Position numbers and translations under genes: made by a program. A DNA stretch of 64,000 bases, from the NCBI GenBank assembly GCA_964017235.1, contig OZ024929.1:160937609-161001608 (forward strand), in the 5' to 3' direction. Origin of the DNA: Sabellastarte sp. h YS-2021. Lineage: Eukaryota; Annelida; Polychaeta; Sabellida; Sabellidae. The notes beneath the pieces are model-generated. The model had not been told where the DNA came from. It saw nothing but the letters and a program-made list of their open reading frames with translations, and searched no databases. This document shows, in pieces, positions 46,486-58,095 of this stretch; the stretch's first letter is position 1, and the number at the start of each line of letters is the position of its first letter.

Positions 46486-48333
46486 AAAATCTGCAGGCAT
46501 CCATTGATAACATAACATTTGATTATCAATTAGAAAACAATTACCTTTATAGTACATTTGACCAGAAAAAGACCATAAAAGATCATATTTGGGTCAACAG
46601 GTTTAGGTGTGCAGACTTTCAGGCATGCATTAAACAAAATGGTACCACTTTGGGTTTCATACCAGTCAGTCCTTTGGCAATATATACAGGTGACAGATGC
46701 ACAGACCTATAAACCAAACTGGTATACCAAATTATTTTGGTTTACCAAATCATTAAGGTGCTTGTATACCAGTCCCTACACAACTTAGACCTCATAGGTG
46801 ACACTTTCACCTAAAGATTTTTGGGATAAACAAATTGTAGACTTAATACAATATGGTTTTCCTCTAGACTTTGATTGGACCTGTAAATTGCAGTCAACAG
46901 AAATTAATCATACTTCAGGTCTTCAAAACTTAGACCATATTGAAAGTTATATTGCAGAAGAAAGTGCATTCAATGCTATGTATGGTCCATTTAATGAACC
47001 CCTAACTGATTTGCACATATCTCCCTTAATGACTAGGACTAAACAGAATTCTACTAAAAAGAGGACCATAATAGATCTTAGTTGGCCCAAGGGATTTTCT
47101 GTTAATGATGGTGTTAAAAGAGACCAATATTTAGGTTCTTATTTCACTCCACACTGTCCTTCTCTAGATCATATCCCAGATGCTCTGAAACATCTTGGTC
47201 TCCCAGGTCCTCTTGTACAAGATAGATATAAATAGGGCCTTTAGGCATTTGACTATTGACACTGGGGACAATGATTTATTGGGTCTAAAGCATCAGAACT
47301 ATTTCATTGATGACTCATTACCATTCAGATTCCGATGGATCCATTCTGTTTCAGCGTTGTTCTGATGCTATCTGCCATATTATGAACTGCTAAAGGTTAT
47401 AAGTATTTCTACAATTATATAGATGATCTAATATATATAGGTTTACCACATGAAATACACCATTCTTTTCAATTTTTATAAGATTTACTGAAGGATTTGG
47501 GTTTGAACATTAGTCAGGCCAAACTTGTACCTCCATCCACTTCAGTTATATATCTAGGTATTATGGTTAACCCACTAGACAAAACTATTTCAATATCAGA
47601 AGATAAATTGCAAGAAATTAAGCAATTATGTAGTGAATGGACTACCAAGACATCTTGTGGTAAGAGAGACCTCCAGTCTTTGCTTGGGTCCCTTCTTTAC
47701 ATAGCTAAATGCGTCAAGTCCTCTGGATTTTTCTTGAATATAATGCTCCAATTTCTGACAGATAATACCAATTCTAGGAAAATCAAGAATCAAGAATTCT
47801 TTCAAGACTTAAATGAGTTCAATATATTTTTGCAACAATACAATGGTGTAACATGTTATGACAACATACAAAATGGAGAACAGGTCCATTCAGACGCATC
47901 CCTTACAGGTCTTGGACATACTTATAACTCTATGGTTTACTCCCTCCGTATTACTAGAGATTATAAAAAGTACTCTATAGTACATTTAGAAGCACTTGAC
48001 ATAGTAGTTGCATGTAAACTTTGGCCAAAAGCCTGGGAAAATAGGCAATTTTACATATTTTGTGATAATATGGCCATAGTCGAAGTGCTTAATACTGGCA
48101 AAGCCAGAGATAGTGCTTTAGCCGTGTGTGCCTGGAATATTTGGTTGATTAGTGCCATGTTTAATATACAACTAAAAGTTACACGTATAGCTGGCAAAAA
48201 GAATTCTTTAGCTGATCTATTGTCCAGATGGACAGGTCAACCATGTGACTATGAGAAATTATGCACTTTATGCCCTCAAGCTTCTTGGATTCCTACACAC
48301 CTGGATCTAACATTATTAAACACAAACATATAA
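46486..48333 (+). pseudogene. DIRS-like reverse transcriptase/RNase H, broken
   Basis: N-terminal text near 46520-46690 (KDHIWVNRF, GFIPVSPLAIYTGD) precedes a 145-codon frame from 46798 with QYGFPLDFDWTCKLQS and RT motif 1 TIIDLSWPKGFSVNDG (residues 90-105). A one-base shift at about 47219 restores motif A, KIDINRAFRHLTID. Motif B text FQRC-SDAI is at about 47345. The catalytic YIDD box is at 47416-47427 within YFYNYIDDLIYIG. A last frame of 278 codons (47497-48333) starts inside RT (YLGI at residues 19-22) and contains the whole RNase H with all four catalytic acids: D133 (HSDAS), E165 (HLEALD), D190 (FCDN) and D240 (SLADLLSRW). At least three frameshifts and two stops precede it. Confidence 0.9.
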
Positions 48334-48408
48334 AATGTTTAGCCACTAGATAGCCTTTTATACACTGTACTCTTCTTTTCCTGTATTTGAGATATTCCAC
48401 CTGGAGCA

Positions 48409-49366
48409 GTCCAGCTTGCCACCTCTGCAGCAGCCACGTTGACATCTGGCTTCCGATCAACCACACTCAAGCAGTACACAAGAATGTGGAAAGATTTTGT
48501 GGCCTTCCAGGTGGTAGCTGGGCTGCTCACCTATCAGGTGACTCCACTTATTTTGTTAGCATATTTAGAATTTTTGGCAACATGTCAATTGTCTGAATCT
48601 AATATCAGCAATAATATGACTTCACTTTGAGAGCCTTGCATATAATTCGTGGCCTGTCTACTTTGGCTTTTAAAGATGAAAAAATCCCTTTATTTCTCAA
48701 ATCACTCAAGTTATATAGAGTTTTTGCCCTACGGTTGCACCAGTATTAACTACTGAACTGCTAGTTCAGGTTGTGAATGCCTGTGAAGCATTTGAACATC
48801 CTATTGTGCATAAAGCTTTACATCTCTTCACATTTTTTTTCATTTTTGAGGCTGTCAAAGATATTGCCCCCATTCTATTAAAGATTATGACCACACTAGG
48901 CATATTTCCCGGGGCGATATCATTTTCTTACAAGCAGGGGCTACAGTACTTATTAAATGGTCCAAGACCATTCAAAACTGGACTGATACATAAACTATTG
49001 CCATTCCTGCACTAGGCAGATCCCCACTCTGTCCTATTGCCGCCACAAAAGAACTTCTGCACACCTATCCTAGTTCTGACAATGACCTTCTCTTCATGAT
49101 TTACAACAAACAGCGCCTCATAGTACTCACAGATTCTATGGACAGAAAGCACCTGAAGAAAATTTCTCAAACATTGCACCTTAACCCTTACATTCCACGC
49201 CTTCAGGAGAGCTGCCAGTACTTGGGCTTTTCACCATGGCGTTCCATTGGAACACATTCAAGTGCATGGAACTTGGAGGTCCAATGCAGTTTGGACATAT
49301 TTGAAAGCATTCCCTACTGTTACCTCTCCTGTTTCCTCTACTTTTAGGCAACATATTTTCCTTTGA
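48409..49366 (+). pseudogene. DIRS-like tyrosine recombinase, broken
   Basis: The N-terminal core-binding part reads TSGFRSTTLKQYTRMWKDF, with LILLAYLEFLA after it (48436-48580). After several breaks FSFLRLSKI (48834-48860) gives box A with the catalytic Arg at 48849-48851. Near the end the frame from 49190 reads FHAFRRAASTWAF, then GVPLEHIQVHGTW and AVWTYLKAF. This supplies HxxR (His 49196-49198, Arg 49205-49207), the Trp at the second His/Trp position, and the nucleophile Tyr at 49298-49300. It ends at TGA 49364-49366. A poly-T slip near 48832 and stops in 48860-49100 destroy it. Confidence 0.85.
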
Positions 49367-49489
49367 TTTAGGTTTTGGGTGCTAGAATTTCTCGTTTAAA
49401 ACCCCTTTTGCTTCATAATCTCATACATTTATGCTCTTTTACATTTCATATCAGTCCTTTATGAAGTGATATAAACATTTTGCTACCTT

Positions 49490-49665
49490 TGACCTTGGGC
49501 TTGTGGCCCACTGTGGCTTATATGTCTACAAAACTTTGGGACCTTTTCTAGTCCCAGATTTCAATGCAGTGTTTTTGACCTTTCACTGGTTTCAAGGTCA
49601 TTGTCATTGTCATGACCTTGTTTGTCCTTCTTGACCTTGACATGTAATTAATCTTATTCAAGGTC
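49490..49665. promoter_or_regulatory. Cluster of TGACCTT/AAGGTCA half-sites
   Basis: Six nuclear-receptor-type half-sites fall in about 175 bp: TGACCTT at 49490, 49577, 49612 and 49631, and AAGGTCA near 49593 and 49660. They lie between the recombinase stop and the SINE, possibly in the 3' region of the retroelement. Function is unproven. The last site is part of the SINE target duplication. Confidence 0.3.
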
Positions 49666-49673
49666 ACTGGTAG

Positions 49674-49908
49674 GGGCCACGGTGACAGAGTGGTAACACT
49701 CTCACCTCCTACATCTGCAGCCGGGGTCCGATTCCGGGCACGGCCTCAAGTGGGAAGACTGGTAGTTGCTTGCCGTTGTTCGGCACTTTACAGTACAGAA
49801 CCCTAACGAACTGTATGTACTGGTTTCCTCTGCCCTTCCAACTACCCGTCGTGATATGACCTGTACAGTGTTGAAAGCGACGTGAAACCCCAAATAAATA
49901 AATAAATA
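49674..49908 (+). repeat. SINE-A, full-length with 14-bp target duplication
   Basis: Complete sense copy: GGGGCCACGGTGACAGAGTG head with an A box, B-box region GGGGTCCGATTCCGG, body, and CCAAATAAATAAATAAATAA tail. AAGGTCACTGGTAG flanks it at 49660-49673 and 49909-49922. The intact duplication and regular tail show a recent insertion. The minus-strand frame of 79 codons is a shadow of the SINE. Confidence 0.95.
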
Positions 49909-50084
49909 AAGGTCACTGGTAGCTTTTTGTTCCCTGTACATGTTTAGAAAGTTGAAAGAGACTAAAAATATTTGTACTATTAGATGTTCTGCTTTAAATG
50001 TATAAATGTTAAAATAAAAAAAAATAATATTTTAACGCCAATTCTGAATTTTATTTCTCCATGATGAATGACGGCAATTCACTC

Positions 50085-50325
50085 CATAACAAGTACATCC
50101 CAAGCTCTCTAGTGACTGTCATTCCCCTAACTGACTGACAGGAATTTCAGGGATGGACATTTAGCCACATTCTTAGGGTTCTTTGGCCTATCAATGTTGA
50201 TAGGAGTGGCATTTGTAAATGGTCATCCTAGCCATTATGCATCTGCCTGTATCTGGGATGGAACCCAGAGCTTTTATTTTCCCAGGATAGTGTATTGTTC
50301 ACAAGGCCAAAGTGGTTACTGTATA
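50085..50325 (-). repeat. SINE-B copy, tail lost
   Basis: The plus strand shows ACAAGTACATCCCAAGCTCT, GTGACTGTCATTCCCCTAAC, CTGACAGGAATTTCAGGGAT, GGTTCTTTGGCCTATCAATG, a B-box complement GGGATGGAACCC near 50258 and the A-box complement at AAGGCCAAAGTGGTTA. The 3' tail part is absent. Confidence 0.75.
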
Positions 50326-51137
50326 CTACTTTGCATAACATATTTATCAAATGGACAATAGCCATAAATTACAATAAACTGTTAACTCACATTTAGTAGA
50401 GTGGCTTCAGAATGAGAACTGAATTATTAACAGGGGACTAAATGGTACTGTTGGCTTGGATATTGTTTTTTTTTCTTTTTAAAAACTTTCTTGTAAAATT
50501 GAAGTAAAGAATGGATTTAAACCCTGGCCAATCAGAAATTCCGCAGTAGAAATCATGGTCTATGTAAGCTATTTTCTACCAAATTTAGGATGTCAATTGC
50601 ACGTCTAAATCGTTTTCTTCCCCTTTACAATTGTGTCAAAGTACATCGTTTTTTTAAATTTTGCCAAAATACAATGGAAATCAGTGTAGTAACTCATTGA
50701 CTGACAAGCTTATCGATATAAAATTGCCATCACTTTAAACATGCCTTTCGAAAAAGCTTTGAAAGCTTTTAAAATAGTACGTGGGTGGGCTCATTATCCT
50801 GTTATTCTAGACAGCCACAAAATCCATAAAACCTATCAGATTCATGGTGTCAAATGTCATATTGTACAAAAATGTTATAAGTATAGAGCTAAAAAAATAT
50901 TGGGATTTTTTTTTAGTCTCCGATATTAGACTTCCGCAATTTTAGGCCAACTGTACAATTTCTACTTCCTGCAGTTATTTCAAACATTTTTCATCCTTCA
51001 TTAATATATCAATGCACATTTTCCTCTTTTTTTCAAATTGTACCATTTATTCTCTTAAAGAACTGTCAGTATTTCCAAGTGTCCAGATAAGTATTTATAT
51101 TTAACCACTCGCATGTAAAGCTTTTTAGCTAATATAA
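50326..51137. other. Unannotatable stretch
   Basis: No gene is supported. The 62-codon frame from 50741 is lysine-rich but shows no domain. Confidence 0.4.
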
Positions 51138-51150
51138 AGGTCAAAGGTCA
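51138..51150 (+). promoter_or_regulatory. Perfect DR1 (AGGTCA-A-AGGTCA)
   Basis: Exact match to the direct-repeat-1 consensus of RXR/PPAR/HNF4-type receptors. It is not inside any element I recognise, though family C repeat copy 2 starts 18 bp downstream. Confidence 0.35.
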
Positions 51151-51167
51151 AAGTTGGGGTTTTACGT

Positions 51168-51250
51168 ACCGTTCAATAGCCAGGGTCATATTGGGACAGG
51201 TCCTCAGTTATGCCACTTGTGGGAGTTGAATCCACACAGAGTTTTAGTTA
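51168..51250 (+). repeat. Family C repeat, copy 2
   Basis: GTTCAATAGCCAGGGTCATA, GGGACAGGTCCTCAGTTATG and GAGTTGAATCCACACAGAG match 34006-34080 with few changes. Family identity is otherwise unknown. Confidence 0.55.
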
Positions 51251-52365
51251 ACATAGCCAGGATATAAAAACTTCTTTGACTTATGCTATGATTGATCAAG
51301 GGTCCTCCATGGCCAAAGTGCAAAACTTTAACCACTGCAAAATGATGTATAGATTTTTAGAATAACCATAAATATCTTTTTACCGTATTTTTCTGTGCAA
51401 ATTATAGAAATATAAACTCTAGTGATATGAATGGAAATATTTTTATTAAACCAAGTGGGGTCAGTAGTTTAAACTGTATGTAATAATAAATTATATGAAA
51501 TATATGTAAGCCACTGAATATTCCCACGGTGACTGCCAGTACATAATATTTGAGGATTATAAATCGACCTCCATGATGGCTTAATCCATTTCATGTCTAT
51601 TAGAATATATTTATCTTTTGTTGGGTATTTTCATTTACGTGGCCAAAAGTTATTATCAAGCATTCAAAGTTATGAATAGTTTCGCATGGGCTTAATTTAT
51701 GTGTTTAAACTTTATGTTCATAAACCTCACAAGCAGATATATGTTTATAATTGTTCAAGTGCTTAAAGTTATCCAACATAGTTTTAGAAGGTACGTATAT
51801 CAAAGGACAATTTCCAATTTTCCTTTAGTAAAATGCTAGTCTGATCTACCATTGTCAAACAGTAGCTGCTCTCGTAGAAAATTAGGGAAGTTTATTACTT
51901 TTGTCATGGTTTTAAACGTCAGGAAGGCAGTAGTAGTAGAAGTGGTAAAACCCAAGTCAAAATACAAACAATTTGATGTTAAATATTTTATTGTTTTTGT
52001 CATTCAAATCATATCTATCCATCTGATCACAAAAGTGATGTTTTTATTAATTGTTATTGTGAACGGCTGTTTATTTGGACGGCTGAAGAAATTCAGTTAT
52101 TGTTAGTGTGTTGAGATGTCTGTTTTCAGCAGGGGAAAGGCGCAAGTTTGGTTGGACTTTAGAGGTCCTGTGACTCAGACCCTTAGACTTTATGTGACGG
52201 CTGTTTGGGAACTTTAGCTAAGGAGATTTGTGCGCAGGTGTCTGTAACTGAACCTTAAAAACCACAGCTGCTGATATCAGCATTCTGCTGGCTCGTACGG
52301 TGGTATGCCACTTCAAGTGGCAAGAAGAATGTCAAGAATAATGTTTTAGACCTGGACGTGAACTT
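51251..52365. other. Unannotatable stretch
   Basis: No gene or recognised repeat. The 84-codon frame from 51852 has no recognisable domain. Confidence 0.4.
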
Positions 52366-52700
52366 TTTTCCACCACTTGCACATTCATTTTGTCAGATTT
52401 CACTTGTCCTTATCTAACATCTACTTGCCCATAGGTTATTAAGCATTGCTTGAGATTGTCATAACTGTCAGTTTCACTCTAAAAATATGACATTTTCAGG
52501 GATCAAATCAAATAAGTGAATATCTGACTTAAATATATTTAGACAAGACTTAAAAATATAAAAAAAAGATAAATTAAGTAATATTTTATGCAATTTTAGT
52601 TACTTGCCATGTGGGCAAGTGAAGCACAGAATCCACTTGCCCAGACAGGAAATTCACTTGCCATGGGCAAGCGGGCTAATGTTAATGTCCAGCCCTGCAG
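52366..52700. repeat. Cluster of inverted CACTTGCCC motifs
   Basis: Variants of CACTTGCCC or its inverse GGGCAAGTG occur about eight times, at roughly 52370, 52403, 52423, 52601, 52613, 52632, 52650 and 52665. They include ACTTGCCATGTGGGCAAGT and CACTTGCCATGGGCAAGCG, both near palindromes. The segment ends in GGGCTAATGTTAATGTCCAG. It is non-coding and probably part of a decayed dispersed element. Confidence 0.45.
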
Positions 52701-55700
52701 TTAATCTCTAGCTATATTCAACTGAAAACCTAATCCAGCACATCCGGGACTGTTATGAAGCCAATCAAAAAATGCAATGTGACACATACTTGACTTCATA
52801 TATATTTTCATTAGCATGTCTCTTTGAGTCTACAGTAGAAGTTAGTGCAAGGTTTTAGTGTTATATTTTAATGAGAATATTCACACATTGTAATTGTAGG
52901 AAAGCCACAATGGGTGTATGGGTTTGCAGGGACATTTTATCAAAATCACTTGTCCATGAACCGAGTACTTCAAGAATGAAAATGTGAACTGGGAAAACAG
53001 AAAATATATCAGCGGCCATTTTGTGAATCTTGCACCTCCATTTTGTAAAACTTGCACCTAGCTAATGAACTGACAGTGCACATATAGTTTCCTCTCCTCA
53101 ATCTGATAAATGTAATTTTATCCATATTTTAAATAGACAGTGTTGTATTTCATTGAAAGATAACGTTTAGTTGTCGCTTAGGACGCTCAAATTGTGCAAT
53201 AGAGGGGTTATAGAAATTAACATAGTTAGCTAAAAACTAAGTAAATGAAAACAGTAAACCTAACTAAACAAGATTTAGCAGAACAAACAGTCTGAATAAA
53301 ATAACAGCTAAAAATACTAATTTCTTTTGTAAGACATTTGAAATCCATCCATCTCACAGCAATTTCAGGGTGAAAGAGGCAATTTCTAAAAGATGACTTT
53401 TTGAATTGAAAAGTCCTTTTAAAAATATAGGCTTTATAATGAATTAACTGACGTTTCTGGAAATAAATATATTATATCAACTGTAAACTATAAGGATTGT
53501 GCTACATATAAAACCATGATAAAAATTTAAAAAACTACATTTCGTGATTAGATTTTTAAATGAACAAAATAACACAGAAAAATACAGAGAAGCTGATCCA
53601 AACACTTATCATTTCGAAACACCAATTAATTTCCAAGTATTTCTTTTAGAAAGTTTTGATTTCACTTGACATTAATGAGTATTTTGCTGAGCTTACATAT
53701 TTCTATTTAATTTTGATTTAATGGCTAGTGTTAAAAAAGAAAAAAAGTAACTTGCCCAGGTTAAGAAAAATATATTGTTAAAGATGCCAATAACTGCAAA
53801 AAAGTTTTTTTTTGTTATCAGTCGGGGTCATGTTTAAATAATCGGTTCATGATTATTTTAGTTTGTTAAAGCATTCTAAGCTAACTGGAAACTGTTTGCG
53901 AGGAACCAAAATATACCCCAGAAATACCTCTAACAAATAAAAAAATTATACAATTTCATTCTTCAATTAAGTTTTTTTTTTCATTAGCAATTAAACATGA
54001 AGATAAATGTTTTCAAGATATGCATGATATTTCCTGTTTAGTAAAACCATAACTCAGTCTGTGGATAGGATAAAATGGTTCGCCAAAATATGACCACAAT
54101 ATGGTAGATTTCTCATATATATACCATTACTAATTCTTGAAATGAAACAACAAATTGATAATGAATTACATACTGACCAATGTTCATATAGTAAAAGATC
54201 TCTTTCCTAAGTTGCAATTTCTACGTATACACGTGTACATTTTTATGAAAATCTCAAACAGAATTATTTATTAAGTTGAGGTTTAAGAAATTAATCAGTT
54301 GAAATTAATTCATTTCTAAAGTGGTAAAAAACATTACCTATATTGAAGAAATACTTCAATATTAGAGCCATAATTTGTTGAGGTTTTAGAGAAAGTAACT
54401 ACTTTTTCAGAATTGGGAGGTAGATAGACCAAACTTAAAAAGGCTTATTCATTGTTGGAATTTCATGCAAATTATTGATAACACTACAATCTTTTACACT
54501 CATAAAATACAATAAGTAAGGACATCACTCACTTTAGACTGGACTCTATTTCTCCACTAGCATGCAAATCTTCTGTTTCTGTTCCCCATGCCAATGTCCA
54601 ACCCAATCTATGTCTGGTTAACTGGGCAGACCACGTGTTACTAAGCCAAAAACTTGTGGCGTGTGTCCTTTACATGTATGAGAGCTCTTGACCAATTAAA
54701 ATCACTTTGGCTGTTCTTTTGTGAACCAAAAACTGATAATCCCGGCCCTTTGGTTAATCTTTTCCATTTAAATTGTTATTCCCTATTCTATGATCAAGAT
54801 ACCTTTCTTGTAACATGGTTTTGATATTTTATTATGCACTATCACAGCACTTTCACCACCGGCAGTTGTCATAATAAATATTCTATAATAGCTCTTCATG
54901 AATTGAACATATTTGTCCTTTTTTTAACCATGGAGACTACAACCATAGCTTCTGGCAACAGTAGAATCCAAAATAAACACATATGCTCTTGAATCAGCTT
55001 TTAAAATGTCCGCGTACTTGTCCTCAATTCAGACCACCAGTACTGTGTGTTATGTCTCTCATTTTGCATAATTTCCAATCGTCAAATTTAGTGTAGATGT
55101 TTTTTCCCCAATCCATCCCTTCTGTCTCTAAGTACACACAGACACATCCCAGCACCATCACGTTCTCTGAAATGGATTATTATCTAGCAATATGGCCTCT
55201 AATGATTTGTGAATATGGTGGAAGTTGTTGAGTTCATTGTGTCCCTCAAAATGCGTCCTTGTAATGGGAAATTTATTATGGAAGCTTATTCCACTGTTGT
55301 GTGATATTATTTACTTGCCAAGGCCCCCTTTGGCTTCTGTTTCCTTCACTAGTGAGTCAGTTTTGTAATCACAAGTAATTCACCTTTTGGACAATCTCTG
55401 TTTCCAGTCTGGTCTCCAAAACCTGAAGAGAAATGTACATGATGATTCAGTAGTTTATATTTGTTTTATTTTTGTCTATTACTGAAAGCAAACCAAAAAA
55501 TGTCAGTATTTATACTCAATCTAGAGTAAAACATGAAAGGTAAGTAATATTTGATTGTTCACACAAGCTCTTGTAGAATAGCAGACGACATTTTGTCACT
55601 TTTCCCCGCCAAAAAACACCCATATCGAAAACACAGTATTTTATATTCAACAGCAACATTTAAAGAATTTACCATCATTACACGAAGCACATTATTTACT

Positions 55701-57867
55701 GTGGATGTAAAAATATGAAAGCTGAGAATTAATGGAGCTAGGATGGATAAAAAATAGTAGCACATAAAAAAACTAAATAGCAGACATCACTTGTGGTTTA
55801 ATGGCAGTTGTGATGGTGGTGATGGGGGTGGGTCAATTACCCACTCAATTTTCCAGTCCATCCGGGCTCTGTTGTGAGGATGTAGATATGAATTTTGCAG
55901 CAAAGTGTGCCGGAAAATGGCTTCTAAAATTGCTTCCCAGAAATAGATAAACATTCTCAATATTTCAATAGTAAGTCCTTTCCATTGTTATCAATGTACC
56001 ACCACCAAGCATAGGACTGAATCTTATCTTTGCAGTAAACTATGTCCATTATGTCATACTCAAACAGAAGAGCTTGTCTCTCTTGTGAAATAGCTTACTC
56101 TCAAGTTCATACACAGAGTTCATGCATAGAGTTATCTCCACAAATTGTCAGATATTGCCCAGCTATGCATTATTTATATATGCATGGCTATAGCCCTTTC
56201 CATGTTCAGCCATAAGCCATCAAAGTTTTGCAGTTATGATTTTCTTTAGAGACACATAGATCTCTTGACAGCTTAGCCTTAATCTTGGCTGCTGATGCTG
56301 TTGAATCTAACATGAATGATCTGTTTTCTGTTTATGTTTTTACAGACTCACAACAACAAAACCAAAGTTACTTTTTAAGAAACAACTGGCATACAAAATA
56401 TATATACATGTGAAATGCATACTTTTCAAGTACCCTTGTTAACATATCTTCAGATAAACATTTACTTTTTCGGTGCCCCCAACAACTACACCAGGATCAC
56501 CTTGGTCTTTTCAAAGAAAAGTTTTTTTTCAAAATAATCTACACCAATTAACCTCCGATTTAAAATGTGTAAACTCACCTAATTATCCATCCAAAATTCC
56601 CATCTCCCTATGTATAAATTTTTGACCCTGCCTTCTACTCAAACCACAGTTCATTGTCCATCTTTCTTCTGCAGTAGTGTGTTCCTCCTTGACAAAACCC
56701 CAACTGATAGCTTGCCTCAACCGTGGCTCTCACATAAAGGCTATGACTTGTGGCTCCACCTATGATTGTCCTTTGAAAGTATTTTTCTCCTTTGGAAAAT
56801 CTCGGCCTATCCAATTGCAACTGCTCTCTCTCTCTCGCTCCAGAATGTGTGTGTAGATGTGTGTGGTCCCAAAAACACACAGAAATAATCACAGAAAATG
56901 GTGGCGTGTGTCCCATTTTTAACCACTTCCGGAAGATTGCATGGGGGACCAAAGTCAAATCATCACATATTTTGGTCTTTCAATTTTATGTGACATTCTA
57001 TTGGGTTCGTGGTAAACTGTTATGAAATTGTTGTTCGAAGTTAGTTGTTAAAAGGGTTGTGGAAATAATTATTTTTTATGTTTTTTTTTGCATAATAAAT
57101 TGGAGCTATACCTGATCCTGCTGAATGGTTCCGTCAAATTCATTATAGTTTCAGTAATATATATTTACTACTGAACTCATACACAACCATATTTGTTCAC
57201 ATAAATGTACATTAGTATCATATAGGAAAACATGATGAGAAAATGTACTTGTCAATTTGTCCATCATAATAACAGCTTAAATCACTTGAAGTAAGGAAAA
57301 TAATCAGATTTTTATTATTTTGAACACAAAAGAATAAATCAACTGCATCAATTAGAAGCGACGACTTTAGGAAATATCCTATAATCATTACAATCATCAT
57401 GTTCAGATTAGGAGACAGCTGAAAAAATTGTTGTCCAAGAGCTTATAATTGTAGTAATTGGGGAGCTTTGACAGGCGATATCTTGCATGACCTTTCAGGA
57501 GGTTCCAACAAACAAATGATTTCATTATAGTCAGTTTGGACCGGTGCATCTGGAAAAGAAATGACTTCTCCTACTAGGACAGGACTGTTCCCATTGATAG
57601 TGTCTGTTCAGAAAAATAAAAATATATTAAGCCTGTTGAGGTTAAAATTAATGGAATTTCCAATAAAATATATTTTGTGCTTTAAAGTGGCTTTCACACA
57701 TTTCTGTTTAACCAAATACATTGCCAGACATTTTCCATATATTTACTATTTTAAGTTGTGATATCATAATTCAGTATGCGCCACATAGTTTCAATAAAAA
57801 GTTATATACGTATGTTGTTAAAATACATACCTGTAGCAGGTATATACCTGTAACATACGCTCATCTG
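52701..57867. other. Long unannotatable AT-rich stretch
   Basis: More than 5 kb without a recognisable repeat or supported gene. The 107-codon minus frame at 56635-56958 overlaps a (CT)n tract and has no domain I recognise. GTGGTGATGGGGGTGGG near 55814 is simple sequence. An exon of a long gene could be hidden here, but nothing in the sequence shows it. Confidence 0.45.
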
Positions 57868-58095
57868 TTTATTTACAGATTTGGGGTTTTATGTCGCTTT
57901 CAACATATCATGATGGTTAGTTGGGAGGTCAGAGGAAACCAGTACATACAGTTGGTCAAGGTACAGTTGGTATTGTAAACTGCTGACCAAGGGCAAGCAA
58001 CTACCAGCTTTCCCACTTGAGGTCGGGCTGGAAACCGAACCCCGATATCAGAGGTGGGAGGCGAGAGTGCTACCACTCTGCCACCTTGGCCCCTG
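57868..58095 (-). repeat. SINE-A copy with 13-bp target duplication
   Basis: Antisense copy: tail TTTATTTACAGATTTGGGGT, body ACCAGTACATACAGTTGGTC, B-box complement ACCGAACCCCG near 58037, and head GCCACCTTGGCCCC. Flanks ATACGCTCATCTG (57855-57867) and ATACTCTCATCTG (58096-58108) match at 12 of 13 positions. A GTACAGTTGG duplication lies inside, near 57960. Confidence 0.9.

Larger units (their letters stand above)
44482..49366 (+). mobile_element. Degenerate DIRS-order (tyrosine recombinase) retrotransposon
   Basis: About 4.9 kb of plus-strand coding relics in the order gag, reverse transcriptase, RNase H, tyrosine recombinase. That order, with a recombinase in place of an integrase and no protease, defines DIRS-type elements. 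No methyltransferase-like segment fits in the roughly 75 bp between the RNase H stop (48333) and the recombinase, which points to Ngaro/PAT-like rather than DIRS1-like relatives (inference). Many stops and frameshifts show it is dead. The split direct repeats or inverted termini expected at the ends could not be recognised, so the outer limits are unknown. The limits given are those of the coding part. Confidence 0.9.

Noticed and set aside
56635..56958. 107-codon minus-strand frame
   Set aside because: It overlaps a CT-rich simple repeat and shows no recognisable family signature or neighbouring exon.
4101..58095. True tRNA genes at the A/B-box sites
   Set aside because: None can fold into a complete cloverleaf with a paired acceptor stem by inspection. 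All are followed by SINE bodies.
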